This document shows positions 12,333 through 23,371 of a DNA stretch of 64,000 bases, in pieces. Position 1 is the first letter of the stretch. Every line of letters begins with the position of its first letter. The position numbers and the translations under genes are program-made. The notes beneath the pieces are model-generated. The model was given only the letters and a program-made list of their open reading frames with translations. It had not been told where the DNA came from and did not search any database. This DNA comes from Leptoclinus maculatus. Its lineage: Eukaryota; Chordata; Actinopteri; Perciformes; Stichaeidae. The stretch is taken from the NCBI GenBank assembly GCA_032191485.1, contig JAVDOI010000011.1, positions 3,270,601 to 3,334,600 on the forward strand. The letters are read 5' to 3'.

Positions 12333-12345
12333 AGACAGGGGGAAG
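11508..12345. repeat. Cluster of purine/pyrimidine low-complexity tracts
   Basis: In order: a GT run into a 15-base G run (11515-11541), GA (11646-11670), about ten GGGA units (11842-11883), CT (11931-11963), GGA/GGT-rich (12050-12140) and GA with GGGA (12281-12345). Strand asymmetry switches several times. Frames across it (poly-Pro/Ser/Leu, poly-Arg/Glu) are artefacts of simple sequence. Confidence 0.93.
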
Positions 12346-12408
12346 GAGGGGGGGGTGCTCAGGTGAAACGCAGATCTGCCTCTTGCCCGCCTCGCCAAGC
12401 CATGCAGG

Positions 12409-12438
12409 AGTTTTGGTTGCGTCTTCTCAACCAAAACT
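12409..12438. other. 11 bp perfect inverted repeat, 8-base loop
   Basis: The arms are AGTTTTGGTTG (12409-12419) and CAACCAAAACT (12428-12438) around CGTCTTCT. It sits at the edge of a non-repetitive stretch to about 12540 that could be a conserved element. It is too short for a typical microRNA precursor and has no T-run to act as a terminator. Confidence 0.7.
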
Positions 12439-12844
12439 GTCCTAATAAAACCCAGTGTGCGTAGCCCAGGGTGACAGAGTGATAGATAAGCATGTAATGG
12501 CAGCCATGCTGGCAAGTTTGGGATCATTTCAAGCACAGTAGTCGTGTGTTTCTCTTCAAATACTTGCTAGGCTCCCTCACTCTGTATTTACACCGGCATA
12601 GGCCAAGGCTTTAGCTGAGTTGCTGTAGTTCAGCAGGCCTCATTGTCTTGCTCAAGGGCCCTTTTAAAGGATATTCGACGGTAACTATGTACTTTTCTAT
12701 CTTCACTCTACAATGTTCAGAAATGAACAGGAACGAAAGCATGAAAATCTTTGAAAATTGGGTTTTCTGCTTTAAACTGCACAAGAAGTTGTCGTCTTCA
12801 TCGTGTCGTCTTCACAAATTGCACAAGATTAATCTTTAATGACA

Positions 12845-13072
12845 ATAACCGTTAGTTGCAGCCCGACAAGAGTCCAAGGTAATGTCTTCAGATTCACAGT
12901 TCAAGCGCATTCAAAGATAGTCAATTTATATTTGTATAAAACAGAAAGAAAGCCGAGACAGATGCTGAATGTTTGGATCTTGATAAATGACTTAAATGAT
13001 TAATTGCTGTTGAATGATTTTTCTGTTGACCAAATAAGTGATTAATCAACTTATCATTGCAAGCGCTAGTTC
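12845..13072. mobile_element. GCTGCAAC-type MITE copy, diverged
   Basis: The left end has GTTAGTTGCAGCCCGACAAG and GAGTCCAAGGTAATGTCTTC. The right half has CTTGATAAATGACTTAAATG, TTTTCTGTTGACC and GATTAATCAACTTATCATTGCA. These are the recurrent phrases of this teleost family. Confidence 0.72.
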
Positions 13073-13133
13073 CAGTGAGTAAAGGCAAGATTTGAGCCAT
13101 AAAAACAAAACGTACACTGCCACAATAACCGGT

Positions 13134-13150
13134 GGGGGGGGGGGGGGGGG
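13134..13150. repeat. (G)17 homopolymer
   Basis: Uninterrupted run of 17 Gs on the plus strand, next to ACCGGT. Confidence 0.97.
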
Positions 13151-13857
13151 AGGAAGTCAACACAGAAGATGTACAAAGTGTGGACAAAAGGAGAAGTCCA
13201 CAGTGGGACAGTGGCACAGAAAGACCGGGGTATCAACACAATCATTCAGCACTGCCAACAAAAAGATCAGCCCCATGTTGTAGCCCCATGTTGGCGACAC
13301 TATCATTTATCTTTTAATAGGCAGTCAGATTACACACTCACCAGCAAGCCAAACAAACTTCAGACAAAGAACGGCAGAACGGCAAAAAAAGCAAACAAAA
13401 CTAGCATGGAGTCCAGACGAGATCAAATATATTTGCTGGCGATCCTACTTGTTTTTCCTTTCCCTTCACCTCACCCCACTTCTCTCTCTCCCTCTCTCTT
13501 TCCATCTCTTCTTCTTCTTCTTCTTCATGTTTTGTTTTTTCCCTGCACCATGCTGATTGGCCCGTCTTCAGACGCGGGGCACTCCAGAGATACAGATTAG
13601 CTGGCACTTGTTTGGGCGAACACGACAAGCAGCATATGCCTCTCAAGTAACGTGTACCCAAACATGCAATTTACAAATAATTAACGTGGTGTTAATTAGT
13701 CACATTAATTCATGCCACTTTGTTGGGATTGTTTCCCCCCGTCGGTCCCCAGGACTCCTGCCAGCAACGTCAGCCAGCGAGACGGGCGAGAGAGCGGTTC
13801 TTCTGCTCCGAAAGCGAGAGCAGGGCGTCAGAAGAAAGAAGGGCCGCTGGCTGGTGT

Positions 13858-14060
13858 ACACACACACACACACACACAATCACACAGAGAACACACACAA
13901 TCAACCACACGCACACACACACTCACATACACATTCAACTAGTTGTATGCATATCTGGTTATTATTCATATTCATGAAATGCATTCCTTATGTGCACACC
14001 CACACATCAAACCAACAATCACAATACGTCCAGATGCATGTGTGTGTGTGTGTGTGTGTT
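13858..14060. repeat. (CA)n and (TG)n tracts
   Basis: Interrupted CA repeats at 13858-13937, then a TG repeat at 14037-14060. Opposed CA and TG tracts 100 bases apart could pair as a weak hairpin. The long frame across them is repeat-driven. Confidence 0.93.
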
Positions 14061-14646
14061 TGTGTTCATGTTGGAGATAAGTGTAGAAAATGCAAAATTC
14101 CATATTGTAGTAATTCACAACAAATCCCATCAAAAGAATTTTTTTGGACGTTTGTCTATCTCTCAGTGCTCTGGCACATACTTCCTACTGACATACAGTA
14201 TATCTTTAAAAATCAGGCCACAAATGTTTAGTTTCCTTCTTTCAGAAAGGCGTAATAATCTTCTGAAACAGCTGGGCGCTGTCGAGAAGCAAATGGTGCA
14301 TCTGTTGGGGACTATTTTCAGCTGTGCATTAACACACATAAACGAGGCAGCAGGTCAACGTACGTGGCACCGACTCCACGCTGATTGTAATGAAGGGACA
14401 TAGATACATAAGATACATCAGGCACAGACAATACTTGTTACTTGATTCATTTGTTGTTTTGGTCTTTTCACAGGATTTGTTGACCGTAAGAAAAACATCT
14501 TATACCACAAACTGCAAAAAGACTTAAAAAAAAAAATGATATATAGAATATATGTATGTGCGTGTGTGTGAATGATTTTATTTGTTTATGTATGGAGGGC
14601 TTTTGTATGTGAATATACGTGCTTGTGCATTCCTCTGTGATTCTCA

Positions 14647-14840
14647 GTGTGTGTGTGTGTGTGTGTGTGTGTGTACATCCCGTGTGTCTAAGCGTGATTC
14701 TGTCTGTGCTTGTTACTGTTTCGTATCGGTGTATAAGTTGACATCCATGGTGCACAGGAGAGCAGAGGAGCTATATGTTGTGCGCTGGCTGAATCTGAGT
14801 TGTCCATTCTAACACACACACACACACACACATATATATA
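14647..14840. repeat. (GT)n at 14647-14674 and (AC)n(AT)n at 14812-14840
   Basis: A pure GT run of about 28 bases and, 140 bases later, an AC run turning into ATATAT. This is a second opposed GT/AC pair like the one at 13.9-14.1 kb. Confidence 0.95.
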
Positions 14841-15929
14841 GCACATGTACAGTAATGATGCACCTGGGGAGTACAGAGGCAGCCACGTCAACAATATGCA
14901 CACCCACATGCGTGGAGAAAAATAGATACATGTAAACACACAGAGATGCGCCAGGAAAGTGAACTACCATCACCTCCACCATCCCCCATGAGTAAACAGA
15001 CCAGCCATTAATATTTTCATAGATTTAAATGCAAGATTTTGTATTAAGCCCTTTGAAATGACTGAATAAATTAAATATTTTTTTTTTTATATTTTCTTTA
15101 ATCGTTTGTATATTTATATAACTACGACTAAAAGATGAATATTTAAGCCATCTCTTAACGTTATTTTTTTTACAGTCATGTGACTTGTCCAAGAGCCCTG
15201 AAGCAAGGCACTTTATTTCACCAGCTGTAAGTCACCGAGGGCAGACATGAGTTTAATGCAAAACGCCTTAAATATTCAAACAAAAAATGCTTCAACTCAG
15301 CAGTTCGAGCAGAATACTGTATAGTTCTTGAGGCAAAGCAGCGCACGAATTTCATGCCGAATCAATCACCAAGTATCAATCCCATTTTTCATGAAGTTGA
15401 GAGTAAGAGGCTGGAACCATGGCTGGTTTAAATCGTAATAACGTGGCCGCAAACACAAGAAGACTTGTACTCTAAAAGGAAGTCATTACTTAACCTCTTC
15501 CACTTCACCCCTCTTTACCACAGAGCCTTTTTAGGGGGAGATAGCAGGTCGACAGTAGATGCCACATAGAAGTGGTGTACATCACCTGCACACTGGGAAC
15601 CCGAAGATTCATTTGAGATGCAGCTCAGCACTGTTTGTCAGGTTGTTCTAGTCATAAATCTGAAATAAATAAATATTGATTTATGAAAATAAATGGTGAA
15701 AGTGTAAAAGGGCTAAGTACATTATGATGAAAGTATATGATGATCATCCCCAAATAACACATTAAGCCACCGAGACCTTGAGGAACACCACAGAAAAATC
15801 CACGGCTGACCTCGACCAAAGAAATTCTTAATCGACAAACACTCATACATCAGATCTTTGGACTTATCGATAACTTGATTTATTTAAGCTCATAGGTTTT
15901 CGGCGATTCGACGGGGAGCAGTTCTGTTC

Positions 15930-16260
15930 TTAAGAACTACTAAGACACCCCCTTATTGTCACTGTACCTAGGAAAGCCACACATTGATTTTTGCATCAAA
16001 TTGCATAGGATTAGCATAAAGTTGGCATGTAAAGGGAAGATTTGTAGGTACCATAGGACCCATTTTCATTGATATCTCGAGGTGAGAGGTCAAGGGGACT
16101 CCTGTGAAAATGTAGCCTATCTTCGGCGCATTATTTAGCCTCCTTTTCGACAAGCTTGACACCAGCATGGCTGGTGCCAATGGATTCTTTAGGCTTTCTA
16201 GTTTCATATAACACCAGATATTTTCACTCTAGCTCTAAAACTGAGCCTCTGAAAGAGAGT
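15930..16260. mobile_element. Dispersed teleost repeat fragment
   Basis: It contains CCATAGGACCCATTTTCATT, GAGGTCAAGGGGACTCCTGT, TTAGCCTCCTTTTCGACAAG, CCAATGGATTCTTTAGGCTT and CACTCTAGCTCTAAAACTGA, a series I recognise as a frequent fish interspersed repeat. The class is uncertain and the ends are not resolved, so coordinates are approximate. No coding frame remains. Confidence 0.65.
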
Positions 16261-16606
16261 AAAGTTGACCGAGGGCACTGACGAGGTTAAGGTCCATCAT
16301 CCGATATCTGCAAAGTATAGACAATCTACTGCATTGAGGGGTTGATTATTTTGTCAGCCACAGATTAAAGATGAATCTGTCCTTTGAAAAGTACCATAAT
16401 GTGCGTCTCATTTTTAACCGTCAATCATTTTTGCAAGGTAAGACATTTTGTTTTATTCTAAATGGCATTATCTCAAATTAGAATGAGACGAGTCAAACCC
16501 AGGCCACTCAAGACTTGTCAGCACTTGTTCGTCCAACCTGTCCAGCTGGTTGATGATTAAATCCTCATGCTTGGTGGAGTACAGACAAATTAAAAAGCAG
16601 GGAAGG

Positions 16607-16625
16607 AAAAAAAAAAAAAAAAAAA
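16607..16625. repeat. (A)19 tract
   Basis: A 19-base A run, possibly a retrotransposed tail, though no matching element body was recognised 5' of it. Confidence 0.9.
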
Positions 16626-16799
16626 GAAACAGGCTAGAAAGTCGGGAGATACTCAGTGGGCGATTATGCAGCAAACGCAGCTCTCCGCAGTGCAGAAGAG
16701 AAAAGGATGGAAATGAGAAGAGGGGAGAGCAAGTAGAAATTGTGTATGATCCATAATGTCTGCATCCTGCAAATAATCATCAGGCAATCGCTGGCTCTT

Positions 16800-16960
16800 T
16801 TTTTTTTAGTGTAGGTTTAGGGCAGGTCAACAGATAGAGAGCAAGGCCCCGATAGGTAAGGGGTTCAATTCCCTTTGAGGTTTTGTGGCAACCCCTCTCC
16901 ACCAACATTTACAGGGTGAGAGGCTCCGTCTCCAAGTTAATGCTTTAGATTAGTCTTCGT
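16800..16960 (+). mobile_element. tRNA-derived SINE remnant
   Basis: GGTTCAATTCC at 16862-16872 is a near-perfect RNA polymerase III B box (tRNA T-arm). The sequence before it (AGATAGAGAGCAAGGCCCCG...GGTAAGG) reads like a decayed tRNA body, but no intact cloverleaf can be drawn, so it is not a tRNA gene. Limits are approximate. Confidence 0.5.
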
Positions 16961-17622
16961 TTTATACTATCAATGCAATGATTTCCCCCTTTTGTTTGTT
17001 TTTACTTCTAGGAGTGGCTAATATGGATAAAATATATATAATATGTGTATTGATATATCTCATGAATCTTTTGGAGATATATTTAATAAATACAATACAT
17101 CACACATTAATGCAGTTATACGCAGCTACAAAGACATTTCTAAGTGTCTATTAATATACAGTAAGTGTCAGCAATTATAACTTCTCCTTTAAAAACATGC
17201 TTTAAAACGACTACTACTGTGTTTTACTTCATCGTCATTCATTATCTGTTCATACACCTGCCCTCCGCTGATGAAATAGAAATCCTGTGTCATGCTGAAA
17301 GCAATGTTTTCATAATAACTCCCTCTTTTTGTTATGTTTCTTTTTTTATTTTACATTATGATGATGCACTGTGCGTATGTATTGTGTCGTGTCACATCGC
17401 GTCATTGCTAAATGAAGAGCAAATACATACAGACATTTGGGATCACTGGCAGAAGCTAATGTGTTGACAGCACTGTAATTGTTGGAAGCATATGTTTTCC
17501 CAGGGGACGATATCTTGATTCGTAACACTTCTGCTCTACATTTTTACATTTTAAAAGGCTTTCAGCTCTCTCTTCAAGTGATTCCAGTCTCAAGTGGTTA
17601 AAATGACTGAGCAGGGATTTGG

Positions 17623-17624
<2 letters not shown>

Positions 17625-17660
<36 letters not shown>
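17625..17660. repeat. (CT)n microsatellite
   Basis: 36 bases of uninterrupted CT dinucleotide. Confidence 0.97.
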
Positions 17661-17663
<3 letters not shown>

Positions 17664-18835
17664 TAATCTCTGACTTTGCAGCTACTGAGTGGTGTCTGTA
17701 ACCTCATAGCGTATACATGCAGAAAGGTTAGAGTCACGCAAACAGATTATGGGACCTGAAAAACCCGAGATCAACAGACTCAGATAGGTAATATTGATTT
17801 TCTTTCAGTCTGTGACGAGTGTACAAACCAGCGCTTGCTTGGACCTACGGTATTTGTTGTAATCAATAAGCTAAGCTAAAAATACTATTAAAATCGATTA
17901 TTACCCCTCGGCGTAAGCTACTGTTGATGATCGCTGAGAGGGGAGATGCACGCATGAAATCCAAGACATATTGAGCTCGATCGATGGTCGAGGGGAGCAT
18001 ACACTACTTGGCAAACAAATGTCTGTCTTCATCGACTCATATCTCTATCTAAACACCCATCATGAGCTACCATTACTGGGTCAACGGGGACGGGTATTAG
18101 ATCATCGGCAAACTGATTAAGTCGACTCAAGTTAACCGTTTGTCAAGCCTCCGACAAACAGGATTGTCGCAAAGAGCTTCACGCGAGCAGAGACGCAAGT
18201 GACAACACGTCTTTTAATGGATAGGTTCAGATTCTATAAACTCCACTTTAATACAAGACTCACAGGCTCAGTAATCCTCTTCTTTTCAGAAGCACACATC
18301 TAGCAAAGACATCTCCATTGCAAATCCTCTGCTTACCTTCCTCTATGAATTAATTTAAACACACAACGATTGCACGGCAACCGTCTCATATTCAGTCATT
18401 TTTTGCGCTACATCAGTAAAACCTGGTGGTCGGACCGCCAAGGGATTATGAAATGAATCGGACGTGTCACAGGATGATTAACAGGAACGAAGAGCCAACA
18501 CAAAGTTGGCTTTTTACTTTTGCTTTATTTGTGAATTACTGGATATTATTAGAGAAGTATGATCCACTTTCTGGCTACGTGTGAGGAGCGGTGTGAAATA
18601 AATATAGCTTTGTTTACGCGGTTATGAGTTACAAAGGTTAGGAACCACTGATGTAAACACAATCCCTGAGGCAATAAAGCACATGGCCTGATTATTATTA
18701 TTTCATTATCACCATTCATTTGAATTATTAGTGACTACTATCTCCATTAATTGGGTTTATAAAATATATATTATATGTGTGTTGTCCCAAACCCCAAAGT
18801 ATCTGTCTACTGTAATAAAAGACTCAATAAACTAG

Positions 18836-18978
18836 AAAATATTCACATTAGTAGCTGGAAAAAGAGGATTTTGCCATTTTTTTCTTCAAAGAAAGACACG
18901 GTTAACAGTGTTGTTAAAATAGGTGCAGGTTCATTTTCTGTCCATTAATCAATTCATCAACTAATCATTGCAGCTTTG
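18836..18978. mobile_element. GCTGCAAC-type MITE, 3' fragment
   Basis: GAAAATATTCACATTAGTAG through GTCCATTAATCAATTCATCA to ACTAATCATTGCAGCTTTG matches the right half of the copies at 9.6 and 12.8 kb. Confidence 0.68.
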
Positions 18979-19537
18979 CCTGATTATGCATCCATCTAGT
19001 GCGTGATATTAACTAAAGCAATTCAGCTTTGAACTATAAATCAAGGCAGGTATCTACAGAGGGTCTACCATTAACCTCAAGCATACAACCTGCTTTAGCC
19101 AAATCAAGTGGATATCTTACAAAGTTTTAATACGAAATGCCCTCTTTGTTGAGCCGTGGCAGAGAGACACGTCCTGGTAGTTGCATGTAGGCTTGTTGCC
19201 GGGACAAAACACGAACAAACACACCACTACCAGGACAAGAGACCACTTTATTTGGCAAACTTTTCTTAATTTGTAGTTGCTCTAAAACGACATATTTTGA
19301 TGGACAGCATGAAGAAGAACAGGAATTTCTACAGCAACCAACTCTTTGAATGTACGTATGACATGTCAGTATTGTAATTAGCATGAAATCTGAACCTGTC
19401 CTTTACGACATCAGACCAAAGCCAGTTTACATACTGGCACTGACTGTACAGCACTGTCCCAAAACACTGTGGAGAAAGGGTTAAAAACACCCAGCATGTA
19501 TTCCAGAGACAGACTCACACATACCAGGGCTCATGCG

Positions 19538-19560
19538 CACACACACGCACACACACACAC

Positions 19561-19633
<73 letters not shown>

Positions 19634-19676
19634 CATGCACACACAGGCATGCACACACTCGTACAAACACACACCA
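19538..19676. repeat. (CA)n microsatellite, long, with GCATGC variants
   Basis: About 95 bases of CA with rare CG replacements, followed by two copies of ACACACAGGCATGC. Alternating purine-pyrimidine sequence of this length favours Z-DNA. Confidence 0.97.
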
Positions 19677-19736
19677 GAATGTGGGAATCACTGCCCAGAA
19701 CATGAAATATTCATCAGTCATAAAACTTTAATTCAA

Positions 19737-19740
19737 TCTC

Positions 19741-19787
<47 letters not shown>

Positions 19788-19822
19788 CTCTCCCTCTCTC
19801 TCTCTCTCTCCCTCTCTCTCTC
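19737..19822. repeat. (CT)n microsatellite
   Basis: 86 bases of CT with a few CG/CC interruptions, only 60 bases from the long CA tract. A pure polypyrimidine strand can form triplex (H-DNA). Confidence 0.97.
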
Positions 19823-21204
19823 CTGTCATTTTGGGGCCTCTGTATTCTATTTTGTGAGGTAAACACTTCCCCCACTGCCCCTGCAACGAAAAACAATAAT
19901 AGATTTCATTAAAAACCCCTTTTGCACAATTGTCCAGATGCACATCATTAAGACGGCGCTACATTTGGAGGAAACCACTGCTCACGTATTTCCACATTAC
20001 ATTTCAAAAGGCAAGGCTGCCGGGTGGCAAAGAGAGGAGCGGTCCACTTTAATACCGTGATGCTGACTTTTAGAGGTCCCCTGCTATTAAAGTTATTGTC
20101 CCTCAAACAAGAAGGAAGAAATAATACCAATGGCTCACTATATATTATGAAAAGGAAAAGAAAATGTGTTGTATGTATACTTTATAAGACAATAAACATT
20201 TAAACTGAAAGGCGTGATCACAATGCAATGCATTTATTTTCATACAGCATGTTTTCTGAGCATGTTCTGGTGTCCAAATAGATTTTCTAGACGTGATAAG
20301 AGTTGATTTTTCAATGAGTTTGATATTTGTTTGTTCATTCACAGAGCTGCTAAACTGTTATTCAGAAAGTATGTAAATTGCTTTTAAAAACACCAGTGTT
20401 GATTTTTATTTATTTATCCATCTATATATTTTGGCAACGCCATGGTTAAAGGTTAGGAAATAAACATGGTTGTGGTTTATTGTAGGACAAACAAACACAT
20501 CCTGGCATGAGCTTCAGGCCTCATAAATGTTTAACCAAGACCTTTCTATTACTTTATAACCGAGTGCTTTGAGTTCCTAACACGGTAAATCATATTTAGT
20601 TGTGGATAACGTAGGTAAAACGACTGATATATGTTGCTGATGAACATTTTACAACTTAGCATGAATAGTATTTATGCTAAGTGTCTTTATTATGTTGATG
20701 AGAGACCTCAACCTGGCAGCATTACACATCGTTCAGACAGACATGATGTTTGATTCAAAGAGCCTAAAAGATACGAGGATGCAAAGAGTAAGAACACAGC
20801 AGCTTTGTGTTATTCAGAAATATGACTCGCATGCAGCTGCTTCAATACTGATCATGTAGATGTTCATATGAGGACAGATCCTCACTTTTGAGTTCATTTG
20901 ACAAATACATTTGAAGAAATGCCATGAAGCTGGAACACAGTGGAGAAGCCTTTTTCTCCCTGGTCTTAACAAGCGGAGGGCTGAGTGCACCGCTGGGAGA
21001 AAAATAAACTTCTCTGTACAGACGACAAAGCTGCAAAATGTCACATACATTATTATGTGACTTCGGCACCACAGTCACCACTTCCAAGATGGACCTTATT
21101 TCTTTCACCGCTCTTCAAAACTGATTGTGTTGTTTAGTTTGTTTGACAAAACGTAGAACGACGGCTACAAAATATGATTAAACTAGCACGAAAGAGACTT
21201 AAAT

Positions 21205-21366
21205 TGGGCTTCCTGATGGCTGAGTGGTTAGGGGGCAAACCACATGGGCGCAAATGCCCCGAGCAGCGAGTCCCCGGTTCTTCCGCCTGGCTGGACTGTT
21301 TGCTACTCTCTCACCCAACATTTCCTGTCTCTCACTTTCAAATAAAGGTATAAAATACCCCAAAAA
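21205..21366 (+). mobile_element. tRNA-derived SINE (full-length-like, diverged)
   Basis: TGGCTGAGTGG at 21217-21227 is a good A box. CCCCGGTTCTTCCGCC (about 21272-21287) is a degraded B box at the right distance. The tail TTTCCTGTCTCTCACTTTCA with AATAAAGGTATAAAATACCC is the typical 3' part of a common teleost tRNA-SINE. The B-box changes suggest it is inactive. Confidence 0.78.
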
Positions 21367-21680
21367 GAATGGTATTTTTTTTGTATTTGAGTTTAAAAAC
21401 TAAACAAAAGTGTTTTATTAATACAAATAAACTATACTGAATATCTATTATCTATCTATTATATCACTCCTCACAGTACATTTTCCGGGTTTTGTGCAGA
21501 AGAAATAATCAAACAAAAGCCAAGAGAAGCCCTTTCAACACCAGCCGAATACTGCTGGCAATTCACAGAGGAAGAAAATCAAGATACTGTATGTCTTTGT
21601 CTTGTTTTCTCAACATCTGCAGACCAGTTTCGGCTGAACGGACCTCTATCATTTTGACTTTCCCAGCAGAAATCTGGGAA

Positions 21681-22016
21681 GGGGGGGGGGGGGGGGAGGA
21701 GAGAGAGATAAGGACGAGAGTGTAACAAGAGAGAACAGCAGAGCAGAAAGACAGAAAGAGAGAGAGAGAGAGAGAGAAACACATCTCCGGTCACCCTCAT
21801 CAAACCTTACGCCACGCGTGGATGGTGACTGTTTGGGCAGAGAGGGAAGCAGGAGGAAGAGGAGAGGATGGGGGAGGGGTGGGGGGAGAGTCAGAAGTGT
21901 TGGGGATGGAGGGGGGGGGGGGTATGTCCCCTCGAGGCCAGCCCTCATCCCCTCTTCACCTCCATCCATAATTCAACAGGGGCCGCCCCCCCCCACATGC
22001 CTTACCAACCCCCAGG
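21681..22016. repeat. G-rich and GA low-complexity block
   Basis: (G)16 at 21681-21696, GA at 21754-21777, GGGGA/GGAGG repeats to about 21900, (G)12 at 21911-21922 and a C-rich patch near 21985-21998. The poly-Ser/Leu/Pro frame on the other strand is an artefact. Confidence 0.93.
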
Positions 22017-22478
22017 GCGCAGCTCCGCAGGGAGGACACAACACGCAGAGGAGGAAGAGACAAAGACACCACCACCTCCACAAATAGTGAAACACCGAAT
22101 CAAATGCCAGAACTCAGTGGTGAGAAGCATCGTTTCCCCCTTAATAAGTTAAGTCAAACTCCAGTCGCACATGTCGAGGCACGAGGGTGGAGTATCGTCA
22201 CACGCTGCATGACGTCAAGTGTTCAGCCAGACGCCGAACGCCTGATCACGGGATCCTCACAGACGGAATTAACAGCTCACACAAAACAAAACCACGCACA
22301 CGCAGACGTGCACTACACAGTCGGAGTGTGACTCAGACTCCCGGAGAGACAGAATCAATGGTAATGAGCATCGCTTTGCGCTGTTTGGCCTCTGATAATC
22401 GAGCTCTGATCTAAAAGAGGCAGCGATACCTGCTAGGCTCTCAGCAGCTCACCTGAGCCAGGGGCCAGGTTTGGGTAA

Positions 22479-22496
22479 GGGGGGGGGGGGGGGGGG
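22479..22496. repeat. (G)18 homopolymer
   Basis: Uninterrupted run of 18 Gs. Confidence 0.97.
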
Positions 22497-22616
22497 ATTG
22501 AATCAATTCAACACACCGGGATGCAGCTACAGTCTAAAAGATATAAACACGGTACCACGTTGCAACATGGCTGACTTCTTCGAAAGCAAACATGTTCATA
22601 TTTCATACATGTTATT

Positions 22617-22753
22617 TGCCCATTCACCATCTGGAGCAATTTGGTGTTGAGCGTCTTGCCGAAGGACACTTTGACAAGTTCACAGAAGGCGCTGGGGATC
22701 AAACCGCCAACCCTGAGATTAGTAAACAACGACTCCCTCCACCTGCCGAGCCA
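22617..22753 (-). mobile_element. tRNA-related SINE fragment
   Basis: GGAGCAATTTGGTGTTGAGC, GTCTTGCCGAAGGACACTTT and GGGATCAAACCGCCAACCCT are the recurrent phrases of a very common fish SINE-type repeat. GGATCAAACC is the complement of a B box (GGTTTGATCC), so the pol III sense strand is minus. Short remnants sharing GTCTTGCTCAA lie at about 12640, 45530 and 46650. Confidence 0.7.
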
Positions 22754-23082
22754 GGACAGATTTTAGTTGCTCAGAATCGGTGTTACAAGCAAATATATTT
22801 TTAGTCAAAAAGTCATTTTTCATATGGTTATGACTTGAATTTCTCATCTGATTTGAGAAGCTGTTACTGCCATTGTGAGCTTGTGTGCGTGAGTGTGTGT
22901 GTGGCAAGAAAGGTTATTGAGGGATGAAAAAAATCGCCACATAAACATTTAATACCTTAAGTAAAGCAGTGCAGGCCCTTTCATAGACTATGGAGACTGA
23001 TGGTTCTCCACCACTGTATTATATATAAATATGGATTTCTCCATGTGCCAATAACTTTGCACTGTGAATGTGCTCTTCTGCC

Positions 23083-23182
23083 GTGTGTGTGTGTGTGTGT
23101 GTGTACTGTATGTGTGTTTTTCTACATATGCCAAACACTTTTTCTTATTTGTATTTGAGACCAGTTGTGCCCTCTCTCTGCG

Positions 23183-23218
<36 letters not shown>

Positions 23219-23303
23219 CTCACAAGCTCTTTCACTGCCTCACTGTGTTGTGTTGTATATCGGCAGGAGCTTACCCTGTGTGTATGCATCTGTGTGCCCG
23301 TGC

Positions 23304-23355
<52 letters not shown>

Positions 23356-23371
23356 AGGGGGGGGGGGGGGG
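23083..23371. repeat. Three (GT)n tracts and (G)15
   Basis: GT runs at 23083-23105, 23187-23216 and 23305-23354, the last passing into a 15-base G run (23357-23371). Frames across them are repeat artefacts. Confidence 0.95.

Noticed and set aside
13557..14231. 224-codon plus-strand frame
   Set aside because: The middle is a CA/TG microsatellite and the flanks show no known protein or splice sites. The open length comes from stop-free repeats.
16850..16920. Possible tRNA gene
   Set aside because: The B box is good, but no A box at the right distance and no cloverleaf can be drawn. It is read as a SINE remnant.
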